The notes: a model not told the origin generated them from the sequence alone. 64,000 bases of DNA from Desulfobacter hydrogenophilus (GCF_004319545.1 NZ_CP036313.1:1127501-1191500); one strand, 5' to 3'; counted from the first letter of the stretch, positions 28,122 to 38,840 are shown. Numbers and translations: made by a program.

Positions 28122-31100
28122 CTATCCCTGGTATTTAACTTCTTCAACTTCATAGCATTCAATAGCATCACCCGGCTTGATATCATTATACTTCTCAAGG
28201 CCGATACCACATTCATATCCCTGTTCAACTTCCTTGACGTCATCCTTGAACCTGCGCAGGGAAGACAGTTCAGTATCACACTTGATAATACCGTCACGCA
28301 GCAGACGCACCTTCTTGCCGCGCACCACTTTGCCTTCCGTAATACCGCACCCGGCAATAGTCCCGATTTTGGGAACCACAAAGGTGTCCCGGACTTCTGC
28401 TCGGCCAATGATATTTTCCTGGAAAGTCGAAGGCATCATACCGTCAAGGGCGGCCTTGATATCATTAATTACGTCATAGATGATATCGTAGAAACGCATG
28501 TCCACGTTTTCATCCTTGGCAAATTTGCGGATCTGGGGTGCGGGGCGAACATTGAATCCGATGATAATGGCATCGGACACGGCGGCTAAAGAAACATCGG
28601 ATTCATTGATAGTACCCACAGCGGAATGAACGATCTTAACCTCAACTTCTTCCTTGGCCAGATCGTTAAGGGAGTCATTAAGCGCTTCAATGGAGCCCTG
28701 AACGTCTGCCTTAACAATAAGTTTGAGTTCCTGAATTTCTGCACTGCCAAGATTTTCAAACATTTTTTGAAGATTTGCCCGACTCTTCTTAGCCAATTCC
28801 TTGGCCCGCTGTTTTTGCATACGATGACCCGCAATCTGCTTGGCATCCTTGTCTGACGCAACAGCCACAAACTCGTCACCGGCATCAGGCACGCCAGCCA
28901 GACCCACAATCTCCACAGGTGTGGAAGGTCCTGCCGATTCCACCCTGCTTCCGGAATCATCAATCATGGCCCGGATATGGCCGGAATGAAGACCACAGAC
29001 AACGGGATCACCATCCCTTAAGGTGCCCTGTTTTACCAGTACGGTGGCCACAGCACCACGGCCGATGTCCAGACGAGATTCCACCACGTAGCCCGTGGCC
29101 TTCCGATCCGCGTTGGCCCGCAGTTCCAGAACTTCGGCCTGAAGCAGCACCATTTCAAGGAGTTCATCAATTCCCTTACCGGTTTTTGCGGAGACCTTTA
29201 CAAAAATGACATTACCGCCCCAGTCCTCGGCCAGCAGATCATGTTCGGACAGCTCACGCATAATACGGTCCGGGTCAGCACCCACCTTGTCCATCTTATT
29301 CACAGCCACGACAACAGGTACGCCTGCAGCCTTGGCATGATTGATGGCCTCAACGGTCTGGGGCATTACACCGTCGTCGGCGGCCACCACCAGAATAACA
29401 ATATCCGTAATCTGGGCACCCCGGGAACGCATGGCGGTAAATGCGGCATGGCCCGGCGTATCAAGAAAGGTGATCCGTCCGCCGTTGGGCGTTTCCACAT
29501 TGTATGCACCAATGTGCTGGGTAATGCCGCCGGCCTCACCGCTTGTGATTTTAGATTCCCGGATCACGTCCAGCAATGAGGTTTTACCATGGTCAACATG
29601 CCCCATGATTGTAACCACAGGGGGGCAGGCTTCCAAAGTTCCGGTATCCTCCTCCTCGGGCACGACATTAAGCAAAGCATCTTCTTCGAAGCTTGCCTTT
29701 TCAACTTCAAAATCAAATTCAGCGGCCACAAGGGAAGCGGTGTCATAATCAATGGTCTGGTTCACCGTGGCCATTACACCCAGCCCCATAAGCTTGACAA
29801 TCATTTCGTTGGCTTTGATGCCCATACGCTTGGCAAGCTCTGCCAGCTCAATCGCCTCATCTATTTTTACGCGACGTTTAATTGCCTTGGGTGTTGTAAT
29901 CTGGGTTTTCTGAAAGCTGCCTTTTTTACCCTTAGGATCTTTTCTGCCTTTTTTCTTCCGGCCGCCTCTGCCCCGGTATAGGTCATTACCCTCCACAACA
30001 GATTTTTTCTTACGCCGTGTCTTCCTGGCTCCGGGGCCGTCAGTGGATTGAGGTTCATCACGGCTCTTTCCCCGCTTACGGTCATTGGGAGCCGCAGACG
30101 GCGGTAGCCCAAGGCCTTGGTCCGGAACATCCGAAGGCCCACCAGTGCGCGCCACCGGCTGTTTGCGAGCAGGCCCACCAGCGCCCGCCACTGGCTGTTT
30201 GCGGGCAGGCCGATCATGATCGTTTCCAGAGCTTGAATGATTCTCTCCGGCTTTCATTCGTTTTATATTTTCTAAAACCATGGGATCCGCCACTCTGACG
30301 ATCTTGGCAGGAGTTGTTTTCTTCTTCTTCTTTTTACGTTTACTCTGGCCATTACCCTCTTCAGAAGAGTCCTCTTCACCAGGCTGCTCCGTATTCTGTT
30401 TCTGTTCCGGCGACTTTTTTCGGTCATCGCTCACCGGCTCCGACAATGATTTACCCTTCCCGGAATCTGCCGGTTTAGGCGTATCGTCTTTATTTTTAGC
30501 TTCGGATTCAACGGCTATCATAGGCTTTTCTGCATTCTCATTTTCTTGCTGTTTTACAGCATTGTCATCTTTGGCGGGGGCCTTTTCAATCTTTTCTTCA
30601 ACATCCACAGCCACGTCTTCGGGCTCCAGAGGCTCTTCAACCTTAACAGGCTTGATAATTTTGGCGGGTTCGCTATTTTTGGACCCAGCTTTTTTGGCTG
30701 GCCGTTTTACATCCTTCTCTTTTTGGGATTTCGACGCATCCTCACCACCCTGGGTAACCGGTTCCTCCGCCTTCGCCGCTGCAACAGCACCATCATCCAA
30801 GCCATGTATCTTTTCATGATCACCAGGGTCTTGCACAGTCGATTCGTCGGATTCAAATGAATGATCCATATCCTCATCCCTCTCCAGTTCATCATCCTGG
30901 GATGTCGTCTTTGTCCTACGCCTACGGATTACCGACGGACGGACTTTAACCTCATTGGAGCGCTTCTTTTTACCCAATAAATTCTGTTTGACAGCCGTGA
31001 CCTCACTGCTAGCCAGAGCACTCATATGGCTTTTAGCATCTATTTCCAGCTCTTTAAGCTTTTCAAGAAGCTGCTTGTTTGTCATGTTCAGATCTTTAGC

Positions 31101-31127
31101 TAACTCGTATACCCTGACCTTGGCCAT
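28122..31127 (-). CDS. infB: translation initiation factor IF-2
   Basis: This 1001-residue GTPase delivers initiator tRNA to the 30S subunit. An N-terminal IF2_N module is at 1-50 ([20 protein letters not shown]). A long charged low-complexity linker (about 60-420) includes an imperfect repeat [12 protein letters not shown] / [11 protein letters not shown] second IF2_N module follows (about 425-475). The GTPase has G1 GHVDHGKT near residue 508, DTPGH and NKMDK, then domains II-IV. At 1001 residues it is at the long end of the family because of the linker. The gene follows nusA after 72 bases, and the usual ylxR between them is absent. Confidence 0.97.
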   Translation of the reverse strand: MAKVRVYELAKDLNMTNKQLLEKLKELEIDAKSHMSALASSEVTAVKQNLLGKKKRSNEVKVRPSVIRRRRTKTTSQDDELERDEDMDHSFESDESTVQDPGDHEKIHGLDDGAVAAAKAEEPVTQGGEDASKSQKEKDVKRPAKKAGSKNSEPAKIIKPVKVEEPLEPEDVAVDVEEKIEKAPAKDDNAVKQQENENAEKPMIAVESEAKNKDDTPKPADSGKGKSLSEPVSDDRKKSPEQKQNTEQPGEEDSSEEGNGQSKRKKKKKKTTPAKIVRVADPMVLENIKRMKAGENHSSSGNDHDRPARKQPVAGAGGPARKQPVARTGGPSDVPDQGLGLPPSAAPNDRKRGKSRDEPQSTDGPGARKTRRKKKSVVEGNDLYRGRGGRKKKGRKDPKGKKGSFQKTQITTPKAIKRRVKIDEAIELAELAKRMGIKANEMIVKLMGLGVMATVNQTIDYDTASLVAAEFDFEVEKASFEEDALLNVVPEEEDTGTLEACPPVVTIMGHVDHGKTSLLDVIRESKITSGEAGGITQHIGAYNVETPNGGRITFLDTPGHAAFTAMRSRGAQITDIVILVVAADDGVMPQTVEAINHAKAAGVPVVVAVNKMDKVGADPDRIMRELSEHDLLAEDWGGNVIFVKVSAKTGKGIDELLEMVLLQAEVLELRANADRKATGYVVESRLDIGRGAVATVLVKQGTLRDGDPVVCGLHSGHIRAMIDDSGSRVESAGPSTPVEIVGLAGVPDAGDEFVAVASDKDAKQIAGHRMQKQRAKELAKKSRANLQKMFENLGSAEIQELKLIVKADVQGSIEALNDSLNDLAKEEVEVKIVHSAVGTINESDVSLAAVSDAIIIGFNVRPAPQIRKFAKDENVDMRFYDIIYDVINDIKAALDGMMPSTFQENIIGRAEVRDTFVVPKIGTIAGCGITEGKVVRGKKVRLLRDGIIKCDTELSSLRRFKDDVKEVEQGYECGIGLEKYNDIKPGDAIECYEVEEVKYQG

Positions 31128-31199
31128 TCGTTGCCCCCAGTAATCCTCTATAGTTGATTCTTTTGAAATTCGTTCCCCGCGTTACCGATGCAACAATCC

Positions 31200-32573
31200 T
31201 CATTCCTCTGATTTTTCATCCGGTCCATCTTCAACATCAGCAAACGTTTCTCCGTCACCGGCATTGTCATCCACATAAATATCGGTGTTCTGAGAAGATG
31301 CAGGCTGCAATAATTCAGCCCGGGCCCGTTCCCGCTCATCTTCCAGCAGATGTCCGGCTTCTTCTATCATTGCTTGGGCATCTTCCTCGGAAATATCTAA
31401 AAAGGCCGCAATATCCTCGGGTATGGCATCCAGAACATCCAGAAACGAAGAATAACCGGCCTTAAACAGCAACTCGGCTGCCGACAGACCCACTGAGGAC
31501 AGTTTCATCAAACTGTCGTATCCCTCCTTGACTTCCCGGCTATATTCCTCTTCACTGGTGACTTCAAGATGCCAACCGGTGATCTCACAAGCAAGGGACA
31601 CATTCTGACCACCCTTACCAATAGCAATGGAGAGATATTCATCATTTACGATCACCTCCATAGACTGGTTGTCTTCATCAATGATAACCCTTGCGATTTC
31701 AGCCGGGGACAAGGCATTGCATACAAATCGTGCAACGTCCGGACTCCACTGAACAATATCTATTTTCTCGCCCCGCAACTCCTGAACAATACTCTGAACC
31801 CGGTTACCCTTAACACCCACACAGGCGCCTACGGGGTCCACATCGGAATCAATGGAGGAAACAGCAACTTTTGCCCTTACGCCGGGCACACGCGCTGAAC
31901 CACGGATGGAAACAATGCCTTCTGCCACCTCCGGCACCTCGGTTTTAAACAATTCAACCAAAAATTCCGGATGGGTCCGGGATAAAACAATCTGGGCACC
32001 TTTGGATTCTTCCAGCACATCAAGAACATAAGCACGGATCCGATCCCCCCGTTTATAACTTTCCTTGGGCATCTGCTCCCTTGGCCGCAGTACGGCCTCT
32101 GCCTGCCCCAAATTAATAATGATGGCGCCCCGGTCAAACCGTTGGACAATGCCGTTGATTATTTTGCCTTTTTTATGAATAAAATTCTCATATACGGCAT
32201 TGCGCTCTGCTTCCCGCATTTTCTGGATGATCACCTGCTTGGCGGACTGGGCTGCAATGCGGCCGAATTCCTCGGTATCCATTCGAATTCCCAAAGAGTC
32301 ACCGATTTCACATTCAGGATCAAATTCAAGCCCTTCTTCCAAGGTCAGCTCACTGTCCGAATATTCAACCTCCTCAACAACCTCTTTAAAATGGAAAACT
32401 TCAACATCTCCGCTTTTTTCATCATAATGGACTTCGATGTCCGCCCTTGGGCCAATTTTTTTTCTGGCGGCAGAAACAATGGCCTCTTTCAAGGTATTAA
32501 TAAGGATGGCAGCATCAATACCTTTTTCTCGGCTTACTTGATCGATCACCCTTTTTATGTCTGTAATAAACAT
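31200..32573 (-). CDS. nusA: transcription termination/antitermination protein NusA
   Basis: This 457-residue RNA-polymerase-binding protein modulates pausing, termination and antitermination. It has an N-terminal domain (1-125), an S1 domain (about 135-200, KIINGIVQRFDRGAIIINLG) and two KH domains (about 205-350, including AIGKGGQNVSLACEI). A short acidic tail (DERERARAELLQ; then DDNAGDGETF) follows a single helix-hairpin-helix-like segment. It follows rimP by 17 bases and heads the infB transcript. In other bacteria this operon is self-limited by NusA, which cannot be tested here. Confidence 0.96.
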   Translation of the reverse strand: MFITDIKRVIDQVSREKGIDAAILINTLKEAIVSAARKKIGPRADIEVHYDEKSGDVEVFHFKEVVEEVEYSDSELTLEEGLEFDPECEIGDSLGIRMDTEEFGRIAAQSAKQVIIQKMREAERNAVYENFIHKKGKIINGIVQRFDRGAIIINLGQAEAVLRPREQMPKESYKRGDRIRAYVLDVLEESKGAQIVLSRTHPEFLVELFKTEVPEVAEGIVSIRGSARVPGVRAKVAVSSIDSDVDPVGACVGVKGNRVQSIVQELRGEKIDIVQWSPDVARFVCNALSPAEIARVIIDEDNQSMEVIVNDEYLSIAIGKGGQNVSLACEITGWHLEVTSEEEYSREVKEGYDSLMKLSSVGLSAAELLFKAGYSSFLDVLDAIPEDIAAFLDISEEDAQAMIEEAGHLLEDERERARAELLQPASSQNTDIYVDDNAGDGETFADVEDGPDEKSEE

Positions 32574-32590
32574 GTTAAACGCTCTCCATT

Positions 32591-33067
32591 TTACTGACCT
32601 GCAAGAATTGCTCTCATGATATTGGTTCCGGAAACATCAAAGGACTGACCGTCAACTGCAATCGTCACAGAATCATCATTTGTCTTCTCAAGAATCCCGG
32701 TGAATTTCTTTCTTCCCTCCACGACTTCATGGGTTTCAATTTTAATTCGCTCACCCTGGAATCTGATAAAATCCGCCTTTGTCTTCAACGGGCGGTTTGG
32801 ACCAGGGGATGAAACTTCCAGGCGGTAAGCACCAATATTCTCAATATGGATATCGATCAGATCCCCAAGTTCCCGGCTGACTGCCACACAGTCATCCAGA
32901 CCAACCCCTTTGGGCTTGTCTATATAAATTCGTACAAATTTTTGCCGATTACGGACAACACATTCAATGTGCACCAGCTCCAATCCCAAAGAGTCAATCA
33001 AGGGTTCGGCCACAGCCAGAATCTGCTGTTCAACGGCGCCGAAATTTTTAGAATTTATAAATGCCAT
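32591..33067 (-). CDS. rimP: ribosome maturation factor RimP
   Basis: This is the 30S maturation factor and first gene of the nusA-infB operon. The family core is clear: GLELVHIECV, RIYIDKPKGVGLDDCVAVSRELG split by short loops, and YRLEVSSPGPNRPL. I prefer the ATG at 33067 (158 residues, MAFINSKNFG). The longer frame from the GTG at 33094 begins in the tail of a hairpin terminator. An AAGGA lies 15 bases before the ATG, which is long, so the choice is not secure. Confidence 0.92.
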   Translation of the reverse strand: MAFINSKNFGAVEQQILAVAEPLIDSLGLELVHIECVVRNRQKFVRIYIDKPKGVGLDDCVAVSRELGDLIDIHIENIGAYRLEVSSPGPNRPLKTKADFIRFQGERIKIETHEVVEGRKKFTGILEKTNDDSVTIAVDGQSFDVSGTNIMRAILAGQ

Positions 33068-33103
33068 ACCCTGCAGCAATCGTCCTTTTTCCACAAATAC
33101 AAA

Positions 33104-33126
33104 AACGGGCAGATGCCCGTTCCAGA
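33104..33126 (-). terminator. terminator upstream of rimP
   Basis: On the minus strand the near-perfect palindrome AACGGGCATCTGCCCGTT is followed by TTTGTATTT. It would end the tRNA-Gly transcript or act as an attenuator ahead of rimP-nusA. Confidence 0.55.
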
Positions 33127-33224
33127 TACGAAAACATTAGAAAATCCTCACCAAAATATCAGGTTCAGATCATACTTTCCCCCAAACAAGTGGAACAAAT
33201 CTGCCAGCCCATACCAATTTGATT

Positions 33225-33300
33225 TGGAGCGGGCAACGAGATTCGAACTCGCGACATCAAGCTTGGGAAGCTTGCACTCTACCAACTGAGTTATGCCCGC
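33225..33300 (-). tRNA. tRNA-Gly (CCC)
   Basis: The cloverleaf is complete: acceptor GCGGGCA pairs with TGCCCGC, D-arm ACTC/GAGT, anticodon stem CAAGC/GCTTG with loop TTCCCAA (anticodon CCC), and T-arm GCGAG/CTCGT around TTCGAAT. CCA is encoded at the end. It reads GGG codons. It lies between pheT and rimP. Confidence 0.93.
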
Positions 33301-33412
33301 ATTTTAGCGGTTAAATATAACAAGACATATTAAATTTGTCAATACCCTTATTATATAACCGCATTTTCCATTTTATCACCGGTTTTCCCAGATGAATTGC
33401 ACCACCTTAAAA

Positions 33413-35863
33413 TTATCCGGGCAATCCCGCCTTAAAATCATCAATAAGCTTCTGGGACAGCTGATCATGAATTTTTTTAATATTTTTTTCTGTCAAGGTT
33501 TTTGAAGCAGAGCGGTAGATTATCCTAAATGACAGGGACTTTTTATCTTCACCGATGTTCCGGCCCTCAAATACATCAAAAAGGAAATAGTCTTCAATTA
33601 ACCCCTGTTTTTGAGCAAAGGTTGAAATGGTATCCATCATGGCACCAACCTCAATATGCTTTGACACAATAAAGGTCATGTCCCTGGAAATTGATGGGAA
33701 TTTTGGCAGCTCAACCGCCTGAATAGCCTGGGGCAGCGCTTTTTCAAGACTTTCCATGTCCAGATCAAAAAGATAAGCATCCTGTTTCAAACCAAAGGCC
33801 GCCCCCACATCCGATGCTATTTTGCCAAGCGTACCAAGAATCAAGCCGTCTTTGACAACCCTTGCACCATACCCCGGCTCAAAATAGGGACATATCCCGG
33901 CATCGGTTCTTTCATAAATAACATTGAAAATCTGAAGAGAGTCCAGCAATCCCTGTACAACACCCTTTAGATCAAAAAAATCCACAGCTTCTTTTTTGGA
34001 ATACCAGGTCTGGTCACAACGGTATCCGGTGATCAACCCGCCAAGCACCTCTACTTCCTCGGGCTGCTCACCCGGGGCCTTGTCATAGAAAATTTTGCCG
34101 ATTTCAAACAACTGAAGCGTGTCCACCTGCTTGGCCGTATTCCGGGCCATAGATTCTAGCAACCCGGGCACAATGGATGTCCTAAGGACTGCCATCTGGT
34201 CGGAAATGGGATTTAAAATCTCAACCATCTGGGTTCGTTTATCGGGTCCTTCAATACCCATGCGCTCACAGGCATCCTTGCGGATAAAATTGTAATTGAT
34301 GGCTTCACAAAATCCAAATCCGGTCATAGCCTGGCGAATTTTGCCGCGCAGCACCAAACGACCGGCAAGGGGCCGACCTTGGGCTTTTACCAAAGGATAA
34401 CTGGTTTCAATTTTATTATATCCCCACAGCCGGGCCACCTCTTCGGAAAGATCCTCGGGACGGGCTACGTCGACTCTGAAAGAGGGGACATGAACCCGCA
34501 GACCACCATCGTCCTTCTTATCCACATCGAACGCCACAGACGCCAAAATCCGTGTCATCTCATCTGGAGAAAATGAGGTCCCTAATCGCACATTCAACGC
34601 CTCGGGGCTCAAATCGATGGTAACAGGCTGGGCCTTGACGGGATTCTCATCAATAATTTCTTTGGCGATGGTCGCCGAACAGAACTGCGCCATTAATGAA
34701 ACGGCTCTTTTCAAGGCAAACATGGTGCCTTCAGGATCGACACCACGCTCAAACCGATGAGAGGCATCCGAAGAAATCCCAGTCCTTTTAGCGGTACGCC
34801 GAATGGACACAGGGTTAAAATAGGCACTTTCGACTAACACCCGGGTAGTTGCATCGGTAATTTCAGAATTTTCTCCGCCCATGACACCGGCAATACCCAC
34901 AGGCTTTTCCCCGTCACAGATCATGAGCATTTCAGGGTCAAGTTTATGGACTTTCGAATCAAGCGTTGTAAACTCAAGCGCCTCATCGCCGGTTTTTCCG
35001 GCTGTTCTTACAATAATTTTATTTTTGGCGATATTGTCATAATCAAAGGCATGCAAGGGCTGCCCGGTTTCCATCATAACAAAGTTGGTGATATCCACTA
35101 CGTTATTGACAGAAGAGAGCCCGACGGCTTCAAGGCGCCGCTTCAACCAAAGCGGAGAAGGACCGACCGTGACATCAAAAAGCATGCCGGCAGTATATCT
35201 TGGGCACAATTTAGGATCTTCAATCTCCACAGTGACAAAATCGTGAATATTCCGGGAATCCATGTGCGCTTCCGGAAACGCCACATCCGGCAGGGTCACC
35301 TTATTTTGGGGTTCTGTAAACGCCCCAATTTCCCGGGCTACTCCAATAAGGCTCAGACAGTCCGGCCGATTAGGGGTCAAATCAATCTCAAAAACAGCAT
35401 CATCCAGATTCAAGGCGGATGCAAGGGGGGTCCCTGAAACAAACTGACCTTCAAGATCCATAATACCGGATGCGTCATCCGCAAGCATCAGTTCAGCAGC
35501 TGAACATAGCATTCCATGGGACGGTTCGCCCCTCAGTTTGCTTTTCTTAATTTTGAAATCACCGGGCAGTACAGCCCCCGGCAGAGCACAGGCAACATAC
35601 ATACCCTCCCTGACATTGGGTGCGCCACAGACGATGAAAGAAGGTTCCTCTTTTCCAATATCAACAGCACAGCAGGTAAGCTTGTCAGCATTGGGATGCT
35701 GCCTTGCCTGTACAACCTGACCCACAACCACATTATCCAGGTAATCATAAAGACTTTCCACCCCATCCACTTCAAGACCGGCCATGGTAAGCCTGTCGGA
35801 TATCTCCTGGGGATCAAGATCAATGGGAATATATTCACGCAACCAGCTTAAACTGACTTTCAT
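33413..35863 (-). CDS. pheT: phenylalanine-tRNA ligase, beta subunit
   Basis: This 816-residue subunit pairs with PheS to charge tRNA-Phe. It has an N-terminal EMAP-like tRNA-binding domain (about 40-155, VVVGQVVQARQHPNADKL), the B3/B4 editing domain (about 210-385), B5 (about 405-475) and a catalytic-like core. The C-terminal ferredoxin-fold anticodon-binding domain (about 720-815) begins ELPKFPSISRDMTFIV. The length is typical (790-810) and the frame intact. It starts 2 bases after the pheS stop. It is the last gene of the infC-rpmI-rplT-pheST run. Confidence 0.97.
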   Translation of the reverse strand: MKVSLSWLREYIPIDLDPQEISDRLTMAGLEVDGVESLYDYLDNVVVGQVVQARQHPNADKLTCCAVDIGKEEPSFIVCGAPNVREGMYVACALPGAVLPGDFKIKKSKLRGEPSHGMLCSAAELMLADDASGIMDLEGQFVSGTPLASALNLDDAVFEIDLTPNRPDCLSLIGVAREIGAFTEPQNKVTLPDVAFPEAHMDSRNIHDFVTVEIEDPKLCPRYTAGMLFDVTVGPSPLWLKRRLEAVGLSSVNNVVDITNFVMMETGQPLHAFDYDNIAKNKIIVRTAGKTGDEALEFTTLDSKVHKLDPEMLMICDGEKPVGIAGVMGGENSEITDATTRVLVESAYFNPVSIRRTAKRTGISSDASHRFERGVDPEGTMFALKRAVSLMAQFCSATIAKEIIDENPVKAQPVTIDLSPEALNVRLGTSFSPDEMTRILASVAFDVDKKDDGGLRVHVPSFRVDVARPEDLSEEVARLWGYNKIETSYPLVKAQGRPLAGRLVLRGKIRQAMTGFGFCEAINYNFIRKDACERMGIEGPDKRTQMVEILNPISDQMAVLRTSIVPGLLESMARNTAKQVDTLQLFEIGKIFYDKAPGEQPEEVEVLGGLITGYRCDQTWYSKKEAVDFFDLKGVVQGLLDSLQIFNVIYERTDAGICPYFEPGYGARVVKDGLILGTLGKIASDVGAAFGLKQDAYLFDLDMESLEKALPQAIQAVELPKFPSISRDMTFIVSKHIEVGAMMDTISTFAQKQGLIEDYFLFDVFEGRNIGEDKKSLSFRIIYRSASKTLTEKNIKKIHDQLSQKLIDDFKAGLPG

Positions 35864-35865
35864 AA

Positions 35866-36873
35866 TTAGAACTGCCCCAGAAAACGCATATCGTTTTCGA
35901 AATATTTTCTGATATCATCAATTCCGTACTTGAGCATGGCAACCCGCTCCATACCAAGGCCAAAGGCAAACCCTGTATACTTTTGGGTATCATAACCGAC
36001 ATTTTCAAACACAGCGGGGTGGACCATACCGGCACCAAGAATTTCAATCCAGCCAGTCTTCGAACATACCCGGCAGCCTTTGCCCTTGCACATGACACAG
36101 CGGATATCAACCTCAGCACTGGGTTCGGTAAAAGGGAAAAAACTGGGCCTGAACCGCAACGAAGTATCCTTATCAAAAAACTGCTGAACAAACGTGGTCA
36201 GCACCCCTTTTAGATCTCCAAAGGAGATATTTTTGTCCACCATCAAGCCTTCCACTTGATGAAACATAGGGGTATGGGTCAGATCCGAGTCACAGCGGAA
36301 CACCTTGCCAGGAGAAATAATGCGCACAGGCGGCTCATTTTTTTCCATTACCCGGGGTTGGGAACCTGACGTATGGGTTCTCAATACTATATTTTCAGAC
36401 ACATAAAAGGTATCCTGCATATCCCTCGCCGGATGATATGGGGGAATGTTCAGGGCCTCGAAGTTATAATAATCGGTCTCAACTTCCGGGCCTTCAGCAA
36501 TGTCAAACCCCAGGCGCAAAAAAATACCGCAGATCTCGTCTATCACCTGAGTGACGGGGTGCAGGGCGCCTTTTTTGACCATACGCCCAGGCAGGGTGAT
36601 ATCAACACCTTCAGCAGTACCTCCCGCACCGGCTTCCAGGCCGGTTTGGGCCTGCTTTACTGCCTTTTCAAGCTTTACCTTCAGCAGATTACCATTTCTC
36701 CCTGCAGCAGGACGTTCGTCCATCGGCAGGGATGGGATGTTGCGCAAAAAAGCGGTGAGCAATCCCTTACGGCCCAGAAAATGTGTGGAAACTGACTCAA
36801 GAGTTTCCTTTGAATCTGCCGTGCTGATTTGTTCCAGGGCCTGTTTTTCAATGTCTTGGAGATTGTTTTGCAA
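35866..36873 (-). CDS. pheS: phenylalanine-tRNA ligase, alpha subunit
   Basis: This 335-residue catalytic subunit is a class II synthetase. A coiled-coil N-terminal arm (1-85) leads to motif 2-type [18 protein letters not shown] and motif 3 [14 protein letters not shown] near the C-terminus. A cysteine-rich insertion [12 protein letters not shown] (about 260-271) could bind zinc and is known in many bacterial PheS proteins. It makes phenylalanyl-adenylate and transfers it to tRNA-Phe. It lies 21 bases after rplT. Confidence 0.97.
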   Translation of the reverse strand: MQNNLQDIEKQALEQISTADSKETLESVSTHFLGRKGLLTAFLRNIPSLPMDERPAAGRNGNLLKVKLEKAVKQAQTGLEAGAGGTAEGVDITLPGRMVKKGALHPVTQVIDEICGIFLRLGFDIAEGPEVETDYYNFEALNIPPYHPARDMQDTFYVSENIVLRTHTSGSQPRVMEKNEPPVRIISPGKVFRCDSDLTHTPMFHQVEGLMVDKNISFGDLKGVLTTFVQQFFDKDTSLRFRPSFFPFTEPSAEVDIRCVMCKGKGCRVCSKTGWIEILGAGMVHPAVFENVGYDTQKYTGFAFGLGMERVAMLKYGIDDIRKYFENDMRFLGQF

Positions 36874-36894
36874 GGTTCCCCCGAAAATACGCTT

Positions 36895-37248
36895 TTAGTT
36901 CAATTTGGCAGACGCCTGGGAAGCCAGCTGGGAGAATCCCGCGGGATCAGATACAGCCAGATCAGCCAGAACTTTTCTGTCCAGTTCACTGCCGACAAGC
37001 TTTAATCCGTTCATGAACCGGGAATAGGACAATTCATTCATCCGTGCGCCCGCATTGATACGTATAATCCACAATTTTCTAAAATCTCTTTTCCTTACCC
37101 GACGATCCCGATAGGCGTACATTAATGCTTTATCCACTGCATCTGCAGCAGTTCTGTAAAGCTTGCTTCTTCCGCCCGTGAAACCTTTTGCCAGCTTAAG
37201 CACCTTGTTGCGGCGCCTTCTTGCCTTGAATCCTCTTTTAACTCTCAT
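36895..37248 (-). CDS. rplT: 50S ribosomal protein L20
   Basis: This 117-residue early-assembly protein of the large subunit is of standard length. The basic N-terminus [20 protein letters not shown] inserts into 23S r[23 protein letters not shown] (about 49-68) and [12 protein letters not shown] are family signatures. It follows rpmI by 86 bases. In other bacteria L20 represses the rpmI-rplT part of the operon by binding its leader RNA. Confidence 0.97.
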   Translation of the reverse strand: MRVKRGFKARRRRNKVLKLAKGFTGGRSKLYRTAADAVDKALMYAYRDRRVRKRDFRKLWIIRINAGARMNELSYSRFMNGLKLVGSELDRKVLADLAVSDPAGFSQLASQASAKLN

Positions 37249-37334
37249 TTCTTCTACACTCCTTATATACCATCAGCCAACCGCCACATTGGCCGGCTTT
37301 CATATCAATATTAAAAAAACGCTGCCAAGCCCAA

Positions 37335-37532
37335 CTATCCGTAGGGCAGCATCCGGCGGACTGATTTCATATCAGAGTCGGCAACAATCTGGGGCTGACG
37401 AAGACTTCTCTTCCGTTTGGTGGTCTTCTTGGTCAGAATATGGCTGGCATGAGATTTGCGGAATTTGTATTTACCCGACCCGGTTTTTTCAAACCGCTTG
37501 GCAGCCGCACGGCATGTTTTAATTTTTGGCAT
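37335..37532 (-). CDS. rpmI: 50S ribosomal protein L35
   Basis: This 65-residue basic ribosomal protein has the standard family length. It begins [20 protein letters not shown] and contains [20 protein letters not shown]. It lies between infC (131 bases upstream) and rplT. CAGGAG lies ahead of the ATG. A stable hairpin in the spacer (37574-37599) may be a control site. Confidence 0.96.
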   Translation of the reverse strand: MPKIKTCRAAAKRFEKTGSGKYKFRKSHASHILTKKTTKRKRSLRQPQIVADSDMKSVRRMLPYG

Positions 37533-37573
37533 TACTAAATCTCCTGAAGGTTCACACTATTATAAAAACTAAA

Positions 37574-37599
37574 GGTGGCATATACGCGGATACACCACC
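37574..37599 (-). promoter_or_regulatory. hairpin in the rpmI-rplT leader
   Basis: Between infC and rpmI the minus strand carries GGTGGTGTATCCGC paired with GTATATGCCACC, a stem of about 10 pairs with wobbles. Position and context suit an L20-type autoregulatory leader, but the known L20-binding structure was not matched in detail. Confidence 0.35.
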
Positions 37600-37663
37600 A
37601 CACATAAATATCTCTCTGACACAGAAAGGCCTGTACAAAAAAATCAGAACTAATAACCGGTGA

Positions 37664-38185
37664 TTATTTGGGACCGAGCAACATGGTAATGACCCGCCCT
37701 TCAAACTTGGGAAGCTGCTCCACCTGGGCGAAGTCCTTGGTCATTTCCACCACTTTTTCCAGGATGATGTTGGCCTGTTCCCTGAGCATAAACTCACGCC
37801 CCCTGAAAACCAGGGTTATCTTCACCTTATCACCATTGGAAATAAATTTATCTACGTGACGGACCTTGGTTTCAAGATCATGATCGCCTGTTTTGGGACG
37901 AACTTTGATCTCCTTGATCTGAACACTTTTCTGCTTCCTTTTGGCTTCCTGTTTTTTCTTAGTCAGCTCGTACTTATACTTTCCATGATCCATTATTTTG
38001 CAGACAGGCGGCCTGGCATCCGGAGACACTTCAACCAAATCCAATGCATCGCTTTGGGCAATACGCAATGCCTCAGCAATGGGCAGAACGCCTACCTGTT
38101 CACCATCAGAACCGATAACCCGTACCTCAGTAGCCCTGATCCCCTTATTCACTCTTGTCTGATCCTGCTTAACTCGCTTAGATAT
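37664..38185 (-). CDS. infC: translation initiation factor IF-3 (AUA start)
   Basis: This factor checks the initiator codon-anticodon match on the 30S subunit. The N-domain is at about 1-75 (VRVIGSDGEQVGVLPIAEAL), the linker is lysine-rich and the C-domain carries GDHDLETKVRHVDKFI. I place the start at an ATA codon (38183-38185). It lies five bases after GGGAGGT and gives MSKRVKQDQTRVN, a normal IF-3 N-terminus. The upstream GTG at 38206 would add seven residues and put the ribosome site inside the gene. Rare start codons are the classical way IF-3 limits its own synthesis. The usual thrS upstream is absent. Confidence 0.93.
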   Translation of the reverse strand: MSKRVKQDQTRVNKGIRATEVRVIGSDGEQVGVLPIAEALRIAQSDALDLVEVSPDARPPVCKIMDHGKYKYELTKKKQEAKRKQKSVQIKEIKVRPKTGDHDLETKVRHVDKFISNGDKVKITLVFRGREFMLREQANIILEKVVEMTKDFAQVEQLPKFEGRVITMLLGPK

Positions 38186-38306
38186 TTTTACCTCCCGCCG
38201 AAGCACAAAATTATAATCATGTCAATACAACAAGCATAACCTTTGGATTATATATAGAATAAACACACAAATCAAGAACTATTTATTTTACTTCCTGAAT
38301 AACATC

Positions 38307-38840
38307 CTACTTAGTGCCAGATTCACGCCATTGATCAAGCGTGTATGACTCCAGAAGGCTGTCTTTCCAGTATAAATTAGCCTCTTTATTAAAAAAATTA
38401 TGGAAAAGATCAAGGCTTTTTTTACGCAGCACATGGGAAACGATCGTGATTTGCGCGTCCCTATATAAAGGCGTGAGATGCGTTCTGTCCAAGGCGGTGC
38501 CTCCTCCCATCACATCTTCATAGGCAAATACCAGGGTCCGGATACCCGCCAGAATAATTGCGGCAAAACACATCAGACAAGGTTCCATGGTGCAGAACAG
38601 CACGGCGCGTTCCGGGGCAAACCGGATATTTGAGGATTCAAGGGATTTAAGCGCACGTATTTCTGCATGATCAATTTCACTGAAAAAAGATAGATCCCCT
38701 GACGTGCCGCCTCTGGCACCCGAAGCAATCACCTGATCATCTTGAACAATCACACATCCAACAGGAAACTGCCCTTGATAAAAAGCCTTACGGGCCTGTT
38801 CAAGGGCCTGTTCCATAAAAAACTCGTAGTCCAAAAACAC
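38307..38840 (-). CDS. nucleoside deaminase (cytidine/deoxycytidylate deaminase fold)
   Basis: This 177-residue zinc deaminase has the ligand motifs DHAEIRAL (His, with catalytic Glu) and PCLMCFAAI (two Cys), plus an N-terminal EQALEQARKAFYQGQFPVGC. It resembles the TadA/guanine-deaminase group rather than dCMP deaminase. It lacks the usual TadA CxGA after the second Cys (here CFAA), so a free base or nucleoside substrate is as likely as tRNA. It is divergent from dgt, another nucleotide-pool gene, with 70 bases between them. Confidence 0.8.
   Translation of the reverse strand: MFLDYEFFMEQALEQARKAFYQGQFPVGCVIVQDDQVIASGARGGTSGDLSFFSEIDHAEIRALKSLESSNIRFAPERAVLFCTMEPCLMCFAAIILAGIRTLVFAYEDVMGGGTALDRTHLTPLYRDAQITIVSHVLRKKSLDLFHNFFNKEANLYWKDSLLESYTLDQWRESGTK

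Noticed and set aside
30130..30215. Short tandem repeat that might suggest a CRISPR-like or minisatellite array
   Set aside because: It is two imperfect copies of a coding repeat within the flexible linker of IF-2, which is normal for that region.
33067..33094. GTG at 33094 as rimP start
   Set aside because: It lies in the tail of the upstream hairpin terminator, and the family's conserved sequence begins well after the internal ATG.
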